Shown: positions 53,707-63,574 of the stretch, piece after piece
Numbering within the stretch: the stretch's first letter is position 1
Layout: every line of letters starts with the position of its first letter
DNA from: Gallionella sp.
GTDB lineage: Bacteria > Pseudomonadota > Gammaproteobacteria > Burkholderiales > Gallionellaceae
Direction: 5' to 3'
Assembly (NCBI GenBank): GCA_028689145.1
Contig: JAQTWT010000001.1
Span: 248,001 to 312,000 of the forward strand
Length of the DNA: 64,000 nt
Made by a program: the position numbers and the translations under genes
The notes under the pieces: model-generated
The model's database searches: none
What the model was told of the DNA's origin: nothing
What the model saw: the letters and a program-made list of their open reading frames with translations, nothing else

Positions 53707-55779
53707 TTATTTCATCGCACATTTGGTTAGAGGATATCCCGCTTTACTCAATTCATCGGCTGATTTAGCCATTTCATCCGCCGCCAGCCTTGCATCTTTA
53801 GCGGATTGCGTATTGTTGTCAACCAGTATTGTAATGCGCTCAAGGCTATTTGCCACACTCTCTCCGGCTGCACTTTGTTCACTGGATGCAGTGGCTATAT
53901 GCCCGACGTGCTCGGCTACATTGGTGGTAGCTTTCATAATTTCTTTCAAACCGTCGCCGTTTTTACGGATCAAATCAATCCCGTTTTCAACTTCGGTAAC
54001 CGCCCAATGCATTGATTTTACAGCGGCATCCGATATCGAGTTAATCTCGCTGATGGTGCTGGCAATATCCTTGGTGCTGGTTGCGGTACGTTCGGCCAGT
54101 TTGCGCACTTCGTCCGCCACCACGGCAAAACCTCGCCCCTGTTCGCCGGCACGCGCCGCCTCGATTGCCGCATTCAGCGCCAGTAGGTTGGTTTGCTCGG
54201 CGATTTCCTTGATGGTATTCGCGATGATGCCGATTCTGTGGATGGATGTACCCAAGTCCGAAATCGTTTTACTGGAATCCTGTACCGTTTGCGCGACCTT
54301 GCCGGTCGCAACGATACTGAGCTCCATGTTGCTGTTATTTTCCTCGACGATTTTCTGCATTGACTGCGCATTACTAAGAGAATCCGCGGCCATGTGCGCG
54401 ACCTCGGCAATCGACTGGCTGAATTCTTCCATGGTGCTGGCAATTTGCTGTATGTGGTCTTGTTCGGTCATGGCATTGTTTGCCATGCCCGATACCCTGA
54501 CATCCATATCCACGATACGTTTGCGCATCTGCCCGACCGGCGTGACAATTTCATCCACCATGGTGCGCAAATAGCATTGCATGGTTTGAATCTCGCACAT
54601 TAGCTTGCCCATTTCATCCTGAATGGAAATATCCAGCTCGGTATCGAGATTTCCTTCCATAATGTTGCGGAATTCCTTGCCGACTTCCGACATCGGGCGA
54701 CGGATAAATTTATCCACGCAGAAACCGATAAAGAACAGCAGAAATACTTGCAATGCGACCTGCCCGATCAGCATCCTGAACTCGATCTCGTTGATGCGTT
54801 TCAGATCATGCTGCAGATCGATCACTATATCGGAGGCGCCGAGCGCAGTGCCTTCCGGCACTGTATGGCAAACCGTGCAATCGGTGCCGTGGAAATTTTT
54901 GCTGGCCAGATACGGCGTGGTAATACGCATGATCGGATTACCCGAGGTATCTTTGCCGAACATGATATTTTGTTTCTTGGTCTCGATAGCCTGACGTTGT
55001 ATATCGTCCTTGATTCGTTCTTCAGGCAATGCGCCATATTGTTCCGCCACCTGTGGTGCGCGCACCATCTGGGCGGACGTAACGTTGCCCGACGAGGTCG
55101 CCTTGGTGAGCAATAGCTTACGGTTGTTTACATCGCTGATCTGCCCGGTGACCATAAGCATGTTGCCGCTGTCCATAAGCTGATTCGCGATCTGGTCGCC
55201 TTTTTCCGAGGCCAGATTCAACATATCGTCTTTGAGTGTGCTCGTCATATAGAGTTGCGCCACGGTGAGGATCAACAACAACGGAACCTGTATTGCCGCT
55301 TGCAGCTTGGCTTTCATCGACCAGTTCTTGATTTTGAACCGTTCATATTTCGAGACAATTTGCGCGCCGGATTGGTTCAGTTCGCGGTATAGCGCCTCCG
55401 CACCGGCGATTTGATTGCGTGTCGGAGGTTTGCGCACCGACACGTAACCGATGATTTGCCCGCCTTCAATAATGGGGGCAACGGTGGCGCGCACCCAATA
55501 ATGATCGCCATTCTTGCAACGGTTTTTGACTACGCCGCGCCACGGGCGCTCTTGTTTTAATGTGTCCCACAGCCACTGAAATGCCTGCGGCGGCATGTCG
55601 GGGTGGCGCACCAGATTGTGGTTGGTGCCGATCAGTTCTTCGCGCGAATATCCGGAAATTTCAACAAATGCATCGTTTGCGTAGGTGATGATACCCTTGG
55701 TGTCGGTTTTTGAGACCAGCACCGTATTGACCGGAAACGGCACTTCCTTTTGCGACACATAAGCATTTTTGTTTTGCAT
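53707..55779 (-). CDS. PAS chemoreceptor with a periplasmic CxxCH (c-type haem) sensor domain
   Basis: About 690 residues from the ATG at 55779 (GGAGC 7 nt upstream). Aer-like PAS ([20 protein letters not shown]), membrane segment near 176-194 ([18 protein letters not shown]), and a periplasmic domain containing a haem-attachment motif at about residue 300 ([15 protein letters not shown]). A second membrane segment ([18 protein letters not shown]), HAMP and the signalling domain ([20 protein letters not shown]) follow. The sensor resembles the Tll0287/DUF3365-type haem domains of bacterial sensors. It is expected to sense redox state or gases such as O2 or NO; this is inference. Confidence 0.9.
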   Translation of the reverse strand: MQNKNAYVSQKEVPFPVNTVLVSKTDTKGIITYANDAFVEISGYSREELIGTNHNLVRHPDMPPQAFQWLWDTLKQERPWRGVVKNRCKNGDHYWVRATVAPIIEGGQIIGYVSVRKPPTRNQIAGAEALYRELNQSGAQIVSKYERFKIKNWSMKAKLQAAIQVPLLLILTVAQLYMTSTLKDDMLNLASEKGDQIANQLMDSGNMLMVTGQISDVNNRKLLLTKATSSGNVTSAQMVRAPQVAEQYGALPEERIKDDIQRQAIETKKQNIMFGKDTSGNPIMRITTPYLASKNFHGTDCTVCHTVPEGTALGASDIVIDLQHDLKRINEIEFRMLIGQVALQVFLLFFIGFCVDKFIRRPMSEVGKEFRNIMEGNLDTELDISIQDEMGKLMCEIQTMQCYLRTMVDEIVTPVGQMRKRIVDMDVRVSGMANNAMTEQDHIQQIASTMEEFSQSIAEVAHMAADSLSNAQSMQKIVEENNSNMELSIVATGKVAQTVQDSSKTISDLGTSIHRIGIIANTIKEIAEQTNLLALNAAIEAARAGEQGRGFAVVADEVRKLAERTATSTKDIASTISEINSISDAAVKSMHWAVTEVENGIDLIRKNGDGLKEIMKATTNVAEHVGHIATASSEQSAAGESVANSLERITILVDNNTQSAKDARLAADEMAKSADELSKAGYPLTKCAMK

Positions 55780-55893
55780 TGTCGTTGCTCCTTTTAGCAC
55801 TGCTTTCGGGCGATATTATAGTAACCAATGATCTGACTGTGTTTATTGGACAATCTGGACGAATGGCTGATCGTTATATCAATCACCTCTGCG

Positions 55894-57531
55894 TCACACT
55901 CTGAATTTACTTACCACGCCTTGTAATTCTTTTGCCACATGCTCGAGGCATACGATATTTTCGTTGTTTGATTGCAATGCAGCGGAGCTCTCTTCAGACA
56001 TTTGCGCGATTTTTTCCACGTTGCGTGCAATGTTGGCGCTTGCCACGCTCTGCTCGACTACCGAGGCGGCAATATCGCTTACTCCCTGACTGGATTGTGA
56101 CACAGCCTCGCCAGCTTCGGTCAACACCTTCGAGACGCGCTCGACCTGCTCCTGGGTTGCCTGCAGGGAGCGCAAGCCCTCTTGCACCACTTCTTCGACA
56201 CGAGTTGATTTCTGGTTTAACGAATTGGTCACCTGATCAATTTCGTTCGCCGACTGGGCGGATTTTTCCGCCAGCTTGCGCACCTCGTCCGCTACCACGG
56301 CAAAACCGCGCCCCTGTTCGCCGGCGCGAGCCGCTTCGATCGCCGCATTTAACGCCAGCAGGTTGGTCTGGTCGGCAATTTCTTTTACCTGCTGTGTCAT
56401 GCCGGCAATAGCGCGCGTGCTATCGACAAATTCTTTGACCGAGTCGGCGATCTGATTGACCGTCTCCTGCACATGACTGATCTCGCCAATCATTTCCATC
56501 ATGCTTACATTACCTTGTTGAGTTTGCAGCAGACTAGCCTCGGACAGTTTGCGTACGGTTTCGGTGTTGGCGGCTACCGAATTGATGCTTACGGTGATCT
56601 GCTCGACCGCCGCCGACGTTGAAGCTGCCGCTTCGCTTTGCGTGCGCGAACCTTGCGCAATTTGCAGCGAGGCTACCGATAAATGTGCCGCCGTACCGGA
56701 CAACGAATCGGTATCGGCAAGCACGACTTTGATGATATTTGAAAAGCCGTCGATCAGCCCGTTAAAAACCGTGGCTGCCTGACCAATCTCATCCTGTCCG
56801 TACACTCTGGCGCGTGCGCTCAAATCGCCGTCGGCGGACATTTTTACCATCACGTTGCGCAACTCGCTTATGGAACGATTGATACCGCTAACAATGGAAA
56901 AGCCAAGCACGCCACCCAAAGTCGCACCGAGCAAAATCAGCGCGAGAACCAGCATGCGCATGTTATTGAATAACACGCCGGAATCTTCATACGCTTCCTG
57001 GGCATCGCCCTTTTGCATATCGATCAAGGCGGTCAGCGCTTTATCCAGCGGGGCGGACAAGGGGGTTATGTGCTCCACCTGTATGCGCCGAACCTCGGTT
57101 GCGTTATTGGCTTGCATCGCGATGACAATTGGCTTAACACCCTCTTCGACGAAGCGTCCGCGCGCAGCGACAAAATCGGCAGCCAGCCTCTTGTCTTCCT
57201 CATCTACAACATGCTCCCCCAAAATCGCTGCGGTAAACTCAGTCCACTGCTTGTCGATTGCAGTCTTGTTTGCCTCGATTTCATGTGCATATTTCGCCAT
57301 ATCTTCGGGATGGTTAATCGCGCTGGAGATAGCAAGCCGGTTATTCATATTGGCGATATAGATAGTATTCAACTGTGTGAGCGGAAGCACACGATCCTCG
57401 TAGACCGATTTGATTGCGCCATTCAGCTTACCGGATGCAAATAACCCAACCCCTCCAACCATAACAAGCGCTGTTACTAAAAAGGCCAGCAAAATCCATA
57501 ATCTGGCACTAATTTTCATGTTATTTAGCAT
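55894..57531 (-). CDS. Methyl-accepting chemotaxis protein (4-helix-bundle sensor)
   Basis: 545 residues, Tar-like layout. Membrane segment 1 ([20 protein letters not shown]), a periplasmic four-helix bundle of about 160 residues, segment 2 ([20 protein letters not shown]), HAMP and the signalling hairpin [20 protein letters not shown]. There is no C-terminal tether peptide (ends VVSKFRV). ATGs at 57531 and 57519 are both possible starts. It is the first gene downstream of the sigma-28 promoter. Confidence 0.93.
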   Translation of the reverse strand: MLNNMKISARLWILLAFLVTALVMVGGVGLFASGKLNGAIKSVYEDRVLPLTQLNTIYIANMNNRLAISSAINHPEDMAKYAHEIEANKTAIDKQWTEFTAAILGEHVVDEEDKRLAADFVAARGRFVEEGVKPIVIAMQANNATEVRRIQVEHITPLSAPLDKALTALIDMQKGDAQEAYEDSGVLFNNMRMLVLALILLGATLGGVLGFSIVSGINRSISELRNVMVKMSADGDLSARARVYGQDEIGQAATVFNGLIDGFSNIIKVVLADTDSLSGTAAHLSVASLQIAQGSRTQSEAAASTSAAVEQITVSINSVAANTETVRKLSEASLLQTQQGNVSMMEMIGEISHVQETVNQIADSVKEFVDSTRAIAGMTQQVKEIADQTNLLALNAAIEAARAGEQGRGFAVVADEVRKLAEKSAQSANEIDQVTNSLNQKSTRVEEVVQEGLRSLQATQEQVERVSKVLTEAGEAVSQSSQGVSDIAASVVEQSVASANIARNVEKIAQMSEESSAALQSNNENIVCLEHVAKELQGVVSKFRV

Positions 57532-58142
57532 CCCGCCCCCGTGTAAAAGCTTTTATTATCAAGCAGACTATTCCCGCAAATAACCTGCGATTTGTCGTGT
57601 CTTCGGCATCATGAAAGCAAGTTCAAAAGTCCTGCGCGCCTGATTTACGCATATCGCATAGATTCAGGCCTCTTTTCATAGCTATCACTTTATCGGCAAT
57701 ACCCCGATTTTCTTTAGGTGAACAGAGAAATAAACCCCAGTCAATTCTCGAGATTAAGCGCCTTTCCTGTCAAACCACACCAAGAAGGAGTGCGACTTCC
57801 CTCAGGTGATCAGGCAACCTGAACCAGAAATCCTTATTAATTCCGAGCTAAACAGGGGTAATTACCAATGGAATCTGCCAACCATGACGCAAAATATACC
57901 CAGATTCCGCGGTGATATGCTGACAAATGCTAACAATCAACCATGCTAGAGGGCGCGAGAACCGCGCCCTGAATGATTGTTGCCGCCTCACAAGAATAAG
58001 GGCGACAACAAAACTAATGTGGCGTTGCACTATTGATGAAACTTAACGGAAATGTTGGCGAAATCTTTGTAAGGGAAGTTCAGTTTCAAACTGAATGCAA
58101 TAACTCTTAAGCAAGACAGGAATTATCCGTGAACCACCAGAA
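57532..58142. other. Intergenic region upstream of the receptor/che run
   Basis: 611 nt between motB and the first receptor, without a convincing gene. It contains the sigma-28 promoter at 57690-57716 and a perfect hairpin GGGCGCG-AGAAC-CGCGCCC at about 57951-57969. A 60-codon open frame on the minus strand (57848-58030) has no ribosome site and no recognisable protein features. The hairpin may help end the motAB transcript but lacks a T run. Confidence 0.6.
57690..57716 (-). promoter_or_regulatory. Sigma-28 (FliA) promoter
   Basis: On the minus strand it reads TAAA (57716-57713), exactly 15 nt, then GCCGATAA (57697-57690). This is a full match to the flagellar sigma-28 consensus TAAA-N15-GCCGATAA. 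It points at the receptor gene that starts about 160 nt downstream and at the following che genes. Confidence 0.88.
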
Positions 58143-59117
58143 TTAGGGCGCTACCGGAACCTCAGACACTGGTGTTTCGCCGGTACCGCTGACACCGGTT
58201 TCAGCATCATCTTCACCGATATCCTCTCCCACAGTACCTCCGTCATGACTGGCTGCATCCTCGGCTTTTTTATTCATTACAATCATACTTATACGACGAT
58301 TGACCGGATTTAGAGGATCCTCTTTGGTAAAAAGCACGGCGGATGATAAACCCACCACACGGATGATTTTCTCGTCTGACATACCGCCAGCAATCAATTC
58401 ACGGCGCGATGCATTGGCACGATCAGCAGATAGCTCCCAATTGCTGTACCCCCGGTTTCCGCCACCGTAGAGTGCTGCATCGGTATGACCGGAGATGCTT
58501 ATTTTGTTGGGCACCTCGTTCAGCATCATGCCGATCTCATGCAGTATTTCACGGGTGTAGGGTTCAAGTTCCGCACTGCCAATCTGAAACATTGGCCGGT
58601 TTTTTTCATCAACGATCTGGATGCGCAAGCCTTCGCTGGTGATATCGAGCAGAATTTGTTTTTTAAACTGTTGCAGCTTGGGGCTATTATCGATAGCCTT
58701 CTCGATATTTGCTTTCAGCTCTTTGAGTTTATTGAGTTCTTTTTCTCGCTCAGCCTTCGACAGCGATTGTGTATTTGCCTTGATGTTGATGATTCTCTTT
58801 TCCGGCGGCAAGTCCCCCATCTTGACCTGACCGGATGCTCGCGTCAGATCTTGTCCTCCGCCCTTGAGAATGCTTGAGCTATCACCGCTTCCGGAGCCGC
58901 CGGTCAATGCAACCTTGAGCGGCGTTTTGAAGTATTCCGAAATACCCTTCAGGTCGCCCGCAGTCACCGATCCCAGCAGCCACATTAGCAGGAAGAATGC
59001 CATCATCGCCGTCACAAAATCGGCGTAAGCGATTTTCCATGCGCCGCCGTGAGCCATGCCCACGACTTTCTTGACGCGTTTGATAACGATGGGTTTTTTA
59101 TTTCTATCTTCGGACAT
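58143..59117 (-). CDS. motB: Flagellar stator protein MotB
   Basis: 324 residues. A short cytoplasmic N-terminus (KPIVIKRVKKV) and one membrane helix containing the proton-carrying Asp (AYADFVTAMMAFFLLMWLLG) come first. The plug follows, then an OmpA-like peptidoglycan-binding domain (ISISGHTDAALYGG, NWELSADRANASRRELI, RRISMIVMNK). The C-terminal tail is acidic and Gly-rich. It follows motA by 62 nt. The Asp-containing helix indicates a proton-driven stator. Confidence 0.96.
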   Translation of the reverse strand: MSEDRNKKPIVIKRVKKVVGMAHGGAWKIAYADFVTAMMAFFLLMWLLGSVTAGDLKGISEYFKTPLKVALTGGSGSGDSSSILKGGGQDLTRASGQVKMGDLPPEKRIINIKANTQSLSKAEREKELNKLKELKANIEKAIDNSPKLQQFKKQILLDITSEGLRIQIVDEKNRPMFQIGSAELEPYTREILHEIGMMLNEVPNKISISGHTDAALYGGGNRGYSNWELSADRANASRRELIAGGMSDEKIIRVVGLSSAVLFTKEDPLNPVNRRISMIVMNKKAEDAASHDGGTVGEDIGEDDAETGVSGTGETPVSEVPVAP

Positions 59118-59179
59118 ATTGGACCGATGCCGGGTGTGATATATCAGGTATCAGATGCAATCTGAACCTCGGCTACTGA

Positions 59180-60034
59180 TTAGCGTTTCCGTTTGACATG
59201 CTCTTCGAGTTCGGCAAAAGTGGGGCGTTCAGTCGAATTCAAAGCCTTGCGACCGAACTCAACCGCCATTGCCGGAGCGTATCCGTTAAGATTAGCCAAG
59301 AGCGTCACCTTGATGGTCTGCAACATTTTGGTAGTTTCATCAGCTTTTTGCTCAAGCGTCGTCGCCAGCGGACCGACAAATCCGTAAGCCAGCAAAATAC
59401 CAAGGAACGTTCCAACCAGCGCATGGGCGATCAGCATACCCAATTCTGCGGGCGGGATGCCGACCGATTCCATGGTATGCACCACACCCATCACCGCCGC
59501 CACAATACCAAATGCGGGCATACCATCGCCTAATTTGGCAATTACATGGGAAGGCACGATCGCTTCGTGATGATGCGTTTCAATTTCCACGTCAATCAGG
59601 TTTTCGATTTCCATTGCATTCAAGTTGCCGCTGACCATGATGCGCAAATAGTCGGTCATAAATTCAACAATATGATGATCCGAAGTAATTTTTGGATATT
59701 TGGCAAACAGTGCGCTTTCATGAGGTTCCTCCACATCACCCTCGATGGACATCAAGCCTTCCTTGCGCACCTTGCTCAGCAATTCGTAGAGCAAAGCCAG
59801 CGCTTCCATGTAGTCATCCTTGCCGTACTTGGAACCCTTCAATACGCTAGGCAAGTCTTTGAGGGTTGCCTTGATCACCTTCGCCGTATTGCCAACCAGA
59901 AATGCGCCAGCCGCAGCGCCCCCGATCATCAACAATTCGATCGGCTGAAGCAATGCAGCCAAGTGTCCGCCAGCCAGGACGAAACCGCCGAATACCGAGA
60001 AACAAACAATCAAATAGCCAACGATTACTAACAT
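59180..60034 (-). CDS. motA: Flagellar stator protein MotA
   Basis: 284 residues, four membrane helices. Typical segments: LVIVGYLIVCFSVFGGFVLA, the cytoplasmic loop with GLMSIEGDVEEPHES, KLGDGMPAFGIVAAVMGVVH and LGMLIAHALVGTFLGILLAY. E. coli-like length. With MotB it converts the proton gradient into rotation. It lies 253 nt downstream of flhC, in the same direction. Confidence 0.96.
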   Translation of the reverse strand: MLVIVGYLIVCFSVFGGFVLAGGHLAALLQPIELLMIGGAAAGAFLVGNTAKVIKATLKDLPSVLKGSKYGKDDYMEALALLYELLSKVRKEGLMSIEGDVEEPHESALFAKYPKITSDHHIVEFMTDYLRIMVSGNLNAMEIENLIDVEIETHHHEAIVPSHVIAKLGDGMPAFGIVAAVMGVVHTMESVGIPPAELGMLIAHALVGTFLGILLAYGFVGPLATTLEQKADETTKMLQTIKVTLLANLNGYAPAMAVEFGRKALNSTERPTFAELEEHVKRKR

Positions 60035-60286
60035 GCACGCTCTCTTTAATTATTTCAGCGTTAAGGTCAATGGGGTTCTGCGTGCGTATTTTAGAGCAAA
60101 TCCGCGTCGCGAGGATGCAACTTTGTGTGCAATGTGTTTTTTGGTTTTGCCGGGGAGCTCGTCATTATTAAATTGGATGCAAAATATATCGGCGGATGCC
60201 ATAACGCCTCCGCGTCATTGGCGGACATTGGTTACATAGGGAAACGGAGTACTGCACAGGCGCACCAGAGACTGCGCCAGCACATA

Positions 60287-60850
60287 TCAGGCCGCTTGTG
60301 CGGCAGCCATGGAGGCTTGTTTTGCAGCCTTGGTTTTGCCGGCGCGTGCGGGAGGGTGGCAAATGCCGCAGACGTAATTATCATTCAGGTCGTTGGCATG
60401 CGTCACAAAGAAACCACCGCAGGCTTTGCACGGCGCAAGTTGCATCATCCCCGCCTTGAAGAAGCGAATCAGGAACCATGCACGGGTAATACTTAACGAT
60501 GGCTCGGTATCTTCAATACCGCGAACCTGATCGAGGTATAAACGATAGGCGGTAATCAGCGCTTGTACGCCATCGATTCCGGCATACTTGACCAGAAACT
60601 GGTAAATATCCATAAAGATGGACGAGTGGATGTTCGGCTGCCAGCTCATAAACCAGTCGGTTGAGTAGGGCAACATCCCCTTGGAAGGAGACTCTCCCTT
60701 GATTTCTTTGTATAGCCGGAGCAAGCGCTCGCGACTCAGCGTGGTTTCCTCTTGCAGCAACTGCAAGCGCGCACCCATCTCAATCAGGTCGATTGCGATT
60801 TTGACTTGCTGGGCTTCACCCGCCACTGTTTTGACAACCGGCATATCCAT
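60287..60850 (-). CDS. flhC: Flagellar master regulator subunit FlhC
   Basis: 187 residues. Core LIEMGARLQLLQEETTLSRE and LYKEIKGESPSKGMLPYSTD, and the zinc-binding Cys pairs CKACGG and CGIC near the C-terminus. FlhD4C2 activates class II flagellar promoters. flhC starts 3 nt after the flhD stop. The Ala/Lys-rich tail is slightly longer than in E. coli. Confidence 0.96.
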   Translation of the reverse strand: MDMPVVKTVAGEAQQVKIAIDLIEMGARLQLLQEETTLSRERLLRLYKEIKGESPSKGMLPYSTDWFMSWQPNIHSSIFMDIYQFLVKYAGIDGVQALITAYRLYLDQVRGIEDTEPSLSITRAWFLIRFFKAGMMQLAPCKACGGFFVTHANDLNDNYVCGICHPPARAGKTKAAKQASMAAAQAA

Positions 60851-60853
60851 CTC

Positions 60854-61171
60854 TTACGCCAATTCTTCAACAGGTTGCGCCGACATCAGAATCGCGGCAT
60901 GCGCTTGTGACATCATGCGATCCTTACTGTAACCGGCCACCATATTCAGCAGCAAATTCTCTTCAAAGCGGAAGCAGCACAACAGCATATTGGATGCAGC
61001 CATCTTGATAACCTGCGCGGGCGACAACCCGGCGATCACCTCTACAAGATCCTGACTGATACCCAAGCGGAAAATTGCGGCAGCCTTGTCTTCCTTGATC
61101 ATTTGCTGCGCCAGCATCAGATAAGTCAGATTAAGGTCCCGGATACCCTCTTGCAATTGCACTGTGTTCAT
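60854..61171 (-). CDS. flhD: Flagellar master regulator subunit FlhD
   Basis: 105 residues: IRDLNLTYLMLAQQMIKEDK, AAIFRLGISQDLVEVIAGLS and QVIKMAASNMLLCCFRFEEN are typical FlhD. First gene of flhDC, placed directly upstream of motAB as in enterics. No clear promoter was found in the 293 nt upstream, which also holds a small hairpin at about 61337-61354. Confidence 0.95.
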   Translation of the reverse strand: MNTVQLQEGIRDLNLTYLMLAQQMIKEDKAAAIFRLGISQDLVEVIAGLSPAQVIKMAASNMLLCCFRFEENLLLNMVAGYSKDRMMSQAHAAILMSAQPVEELA

Positions 61172-61464
61172 ATAGCCCCCTTGTAGCTAATGGAGAACGG
61201 ATTATCTTGAATCAACTGCGCCATCCGGCAGCCATATATTCCGGCTGCGAATTGCAGCGATTGCATTATCACGTCAATGGGGCGGAAATAAAATCAGAAG
61301 CGCGCTAATTATTTTGTAGGAATGGCAGGGTAAGCTATGTAAGATTTTTTCTTACAAAAACATCCTGTTTGAAATGCGCAGGAGTGATTCTGACTGAGCG
61401 TATGTAAAGCTTGCACGTTTGGGTGCGCAGCGAGCACCTGCCGACAATCAATGCTCGGGCGAAG

Positions 61465-63393
61465 TTATTTCTCGGAAACTGTCTGGTTTCGCCCGCCGGC
61501 TTTAGCCGCATACAAGCATTCATCCGCCCGATTCAGCAAGTCATCTATTGAGGTGACTCCCGCTTTTTTCTCGGCCACACCGATACTGATCGTCAGCTTA
61601 ATGCTTACCCCCTGATTTTTCAGCTTCAGTGCGGCGACATTCAGGCGCAACCGCTCTGCACCCTGATAGGCGGCATCTATATCGGCTTCCGGGCAAATTA
61701 TCAGAAACTCTTCGCCGCCGTAGCGGCACACCACATCCTGCGTGCGAGCCGATTGGCGAAGAGTATGCGCGACAGCTTTCAGCGCATCGTCGCCCGCCTG
61801 ATGGCCGAATTTGTCATTGATGGATTTGAAGTGGTCTATATCCACCATCATGCATGTTAAGTTGCGCCCGCCGCGTTCGGATAACGCCCACTCTTGCTCA
61901 AGCCGCTCCATGGCAAAACGGCGGTTGGGTAATTCGGTAAGCGCATCGGTCAATGCCAGACGCTGCAGGTGCTCGTTGGATGCCGCCAGTTCTTTGGAAA
62001 AACGCAACAACTGCTCGCGGTCAAACGCCAGCTCTTCCTGCAACTGCACCACACGCTGCGCGGCGCGCAAGCGCGCAAAGAATATCTTTTGCGTAAGCGG
62101 CTTGATCATACAATCGTCCGCACCCGCTTCAAAAGCTTCAATGAGCTTGTCCGAACTCCGTTGCGCGGTGAGAATGATGATGTACATGTTGCGCTGATCG
62201 TAATTTTCGCGCAGTTTTTTGCACAAAGCGATACCATCCATCTGCGGCATCAGCCAATCGCTGATTACCACTTGTGGCTGCTGCTGCGCAATTACTTTCA
62301 GCGCTTCCACGCCGTCGCGAGCCGTCTGCACGCTATGTCCGGCTGCCACCAGCATCGATTTGAACAGGTCAAGCATATTCAGGTCGTGCTCTACCACCAG
62401 CACGCGCATCTTGTAATTATCCTGATCGGCATGCGGCCATTGCGGCACCTCTACTTCCGGAGCAATGGCATCGGGCTGCTGGGTCAGCAGTTCGACAAAT
62501 GAGGGCATATGCGCAGCCCCCATGTTCATCAGCGCCAGCCAATCCAGCCAATCCACCGCGCAGGCATCGCCAATTTCGATGAGCTCGGCCACCTCGATCG
62601 CCACACTTGCCGCCTGCCGCCTGATTTTTGTCACCAGTTTTCCGCGCTCCGCCGGACTCGCCAGGCAAACATCCGCGATCAGTGCCGCGAGGTGCAGCAG
62701 ATGCAGCAGCCGCCAGTCGCGCGAACCTTCGGTTACCTTGGCGGTTTCGGGCTGGCGGAAATGCCGCGCAATCATCTGATAAATTTTCGGGAAATGCATA
62801 TCGGCAAGCATCGCCTCGCCCAATTCTGCCTGATCACAGCCGAACCTGTCGTGCTCCAGCTTGAGCAACTCCTCCACTGCCTTGCCTTTGGTCTGTGTGA
62901 GCAGCTCCCCGTATTCCTTGTGGTGCACCGTGGATAAAGCCAACTGGCCGATATTGCTGAGCAAGCCCAGCACAAAAACTTCCTCTGCGGCCGCTAAACG
63001 CGCATGCGCCGCCAAATGCCGCGCGGCGATTCCGGTCAGCAATGAATGAGTCCAGAAATGCTGGTAGTCGAACTGTTTGCAGGGGCCGTGGCGATAATCC
63101 GCGATGAGCGCAATACCGAGCACCAATTGGCGCAATGCACGCGCACCCAGCACCGTAACGGCATCGGTGATAGTGACGACCGGCCTTGAGGCATTGGCGA
63201 GCAACACATTGGCCGCTCTAATGACCCGCGCACTCAGTGCGGGATCGGCACCGATCAGGCGAACAATATCTTGATTGGATACGTCCTCGCGCTGCGTCAG
63301 ATTAATAACTTCTAGCGCCACACCTTTCGGCGTGGGCAAACGCCCGCTGCTTTTTAGATGCGTCAGTATTGATTGTTCCGCGATGTCTACCAC
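61465..63393 (-). CDS. HDOD-receiver-GGDEF diguanylate cyclase
   Basis: About 642 residues from the GTG at 63393 (AGGGG 7 nt upstream), preferred over an upstream start with no ribosome site. The N-terminal HDOD domain (SGRLPTPKGVALEVINLTQR, LIGADPALSARVIRAANVLL, VLGARALRQLVLGIALIADY) is followed by a receiver (VVEHDLNMLDLFKSMLVAAG; phospho-Asp in VVISDWLMPQMDG). A coiled coil then leads to a GGDEF domain with an active RYGGEEFLI site. An RTQD motif five residues before GGEEF is a product-inhibition I-site. It should make c-di-GMP under receiver control. It lies next to flhD, on the same strand. Confidence 0.92.
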   Translation of the reverse strand: MVDIAEQSILTHLKSSGRLPTPKGVALEVINLTQREDVSNQDIVRLIGADPALSARVIRAANVLLANASRPVVTITDAVTVLGARALRQLVLGIALIADYRHGPCKQFDYQHFWTHSLLTGIAARHLAAHARLAAAEEVFVLGLLSNIGQLALSTVHHKEYGELLTQTKGKAVEELLKLEHDRFGCDQAELGEAMLADMHFPKIYQMIARHFRQPETAKVTEGSRDWRLLHLLHLAALIADVCLASPAERGKLVTKIRRQAASVAIEVAELIEIGDACAVDWLDWLALMNMGAAHMPSFVELLTQQPDAIAPEVEVPQWPHADQDNYKMRVLVVEHDLNMLDLFKSMLVAAGHSVQTARDGVEALKVIAQQQPQVVISDWLMPQMDGIALCKKLRENYDQRNMYIIILTAQRSSDKLIEAFEAGADDCMIKPLTQKIFFARLRAAQRVVQLQEELAFDREQLLRFSKELAASNEHLQRLALTDALTELPNRRFAMERLEQEWALSERGGRNLTCMMVDIDHFKSINDKFGHQAGDDALKAVAHTLRQSARTQDVVCRYGGEEFLIICPEADIDAAYQGAERLRLNVAALKLKNQGVSIKLTISIGVAEKKAGVTSIDDLLNRADECLYAAKAGGRNQTVSEK

Positions 63394-63503
63394 GCCACTA
63401 CCCCTAAAGAGTGCTTTTTGATATTTGTAACATTTTACCGCAAATAAGCGCAATAAGTGTGATGCGTCGCGAGAGAAGCATTATACGAATCATGGCGCAC
63501 ATC

Positions 63504-63519
63504 TGGCCGCACAGTTGCT
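63504..63519 (+). promoter_or_regulatory. Candidate sigma-54 promoter of the prepilin gene
   Basis: TGGCCGCACAGTTGCT has the GG and GC dinucleotides at exactly the -24/-12 spacing (GG-N10-GC) and the TTGCT half is consensus; the -24 half matches only TGGC. It lies 55 nt before the prepilin ATG. Pilin genes are often sigma-54 dependent. This is a sequence match only. Confidence 0.4.
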
Positions 63520-63574
63520 GTATGCTCCGTGCGGCATCCACCGGCAGGCACGCCTGCAAATAGGAGATCGGCAA

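Noticed and set aside
57848-58030. 60-codon open frame upstream of the receptor run
   Set aside because: No ribosome site, no recognisable protein character, and it overlaps a GC-rich hairpin region.
61337-61354. GTAAGA-TTTTT-TCTTAC hairpin as a terminator
   Set aside because: The stem is short and AT-rich and no T run follows on either strand, so it is not a convincing intrinsic terminator.
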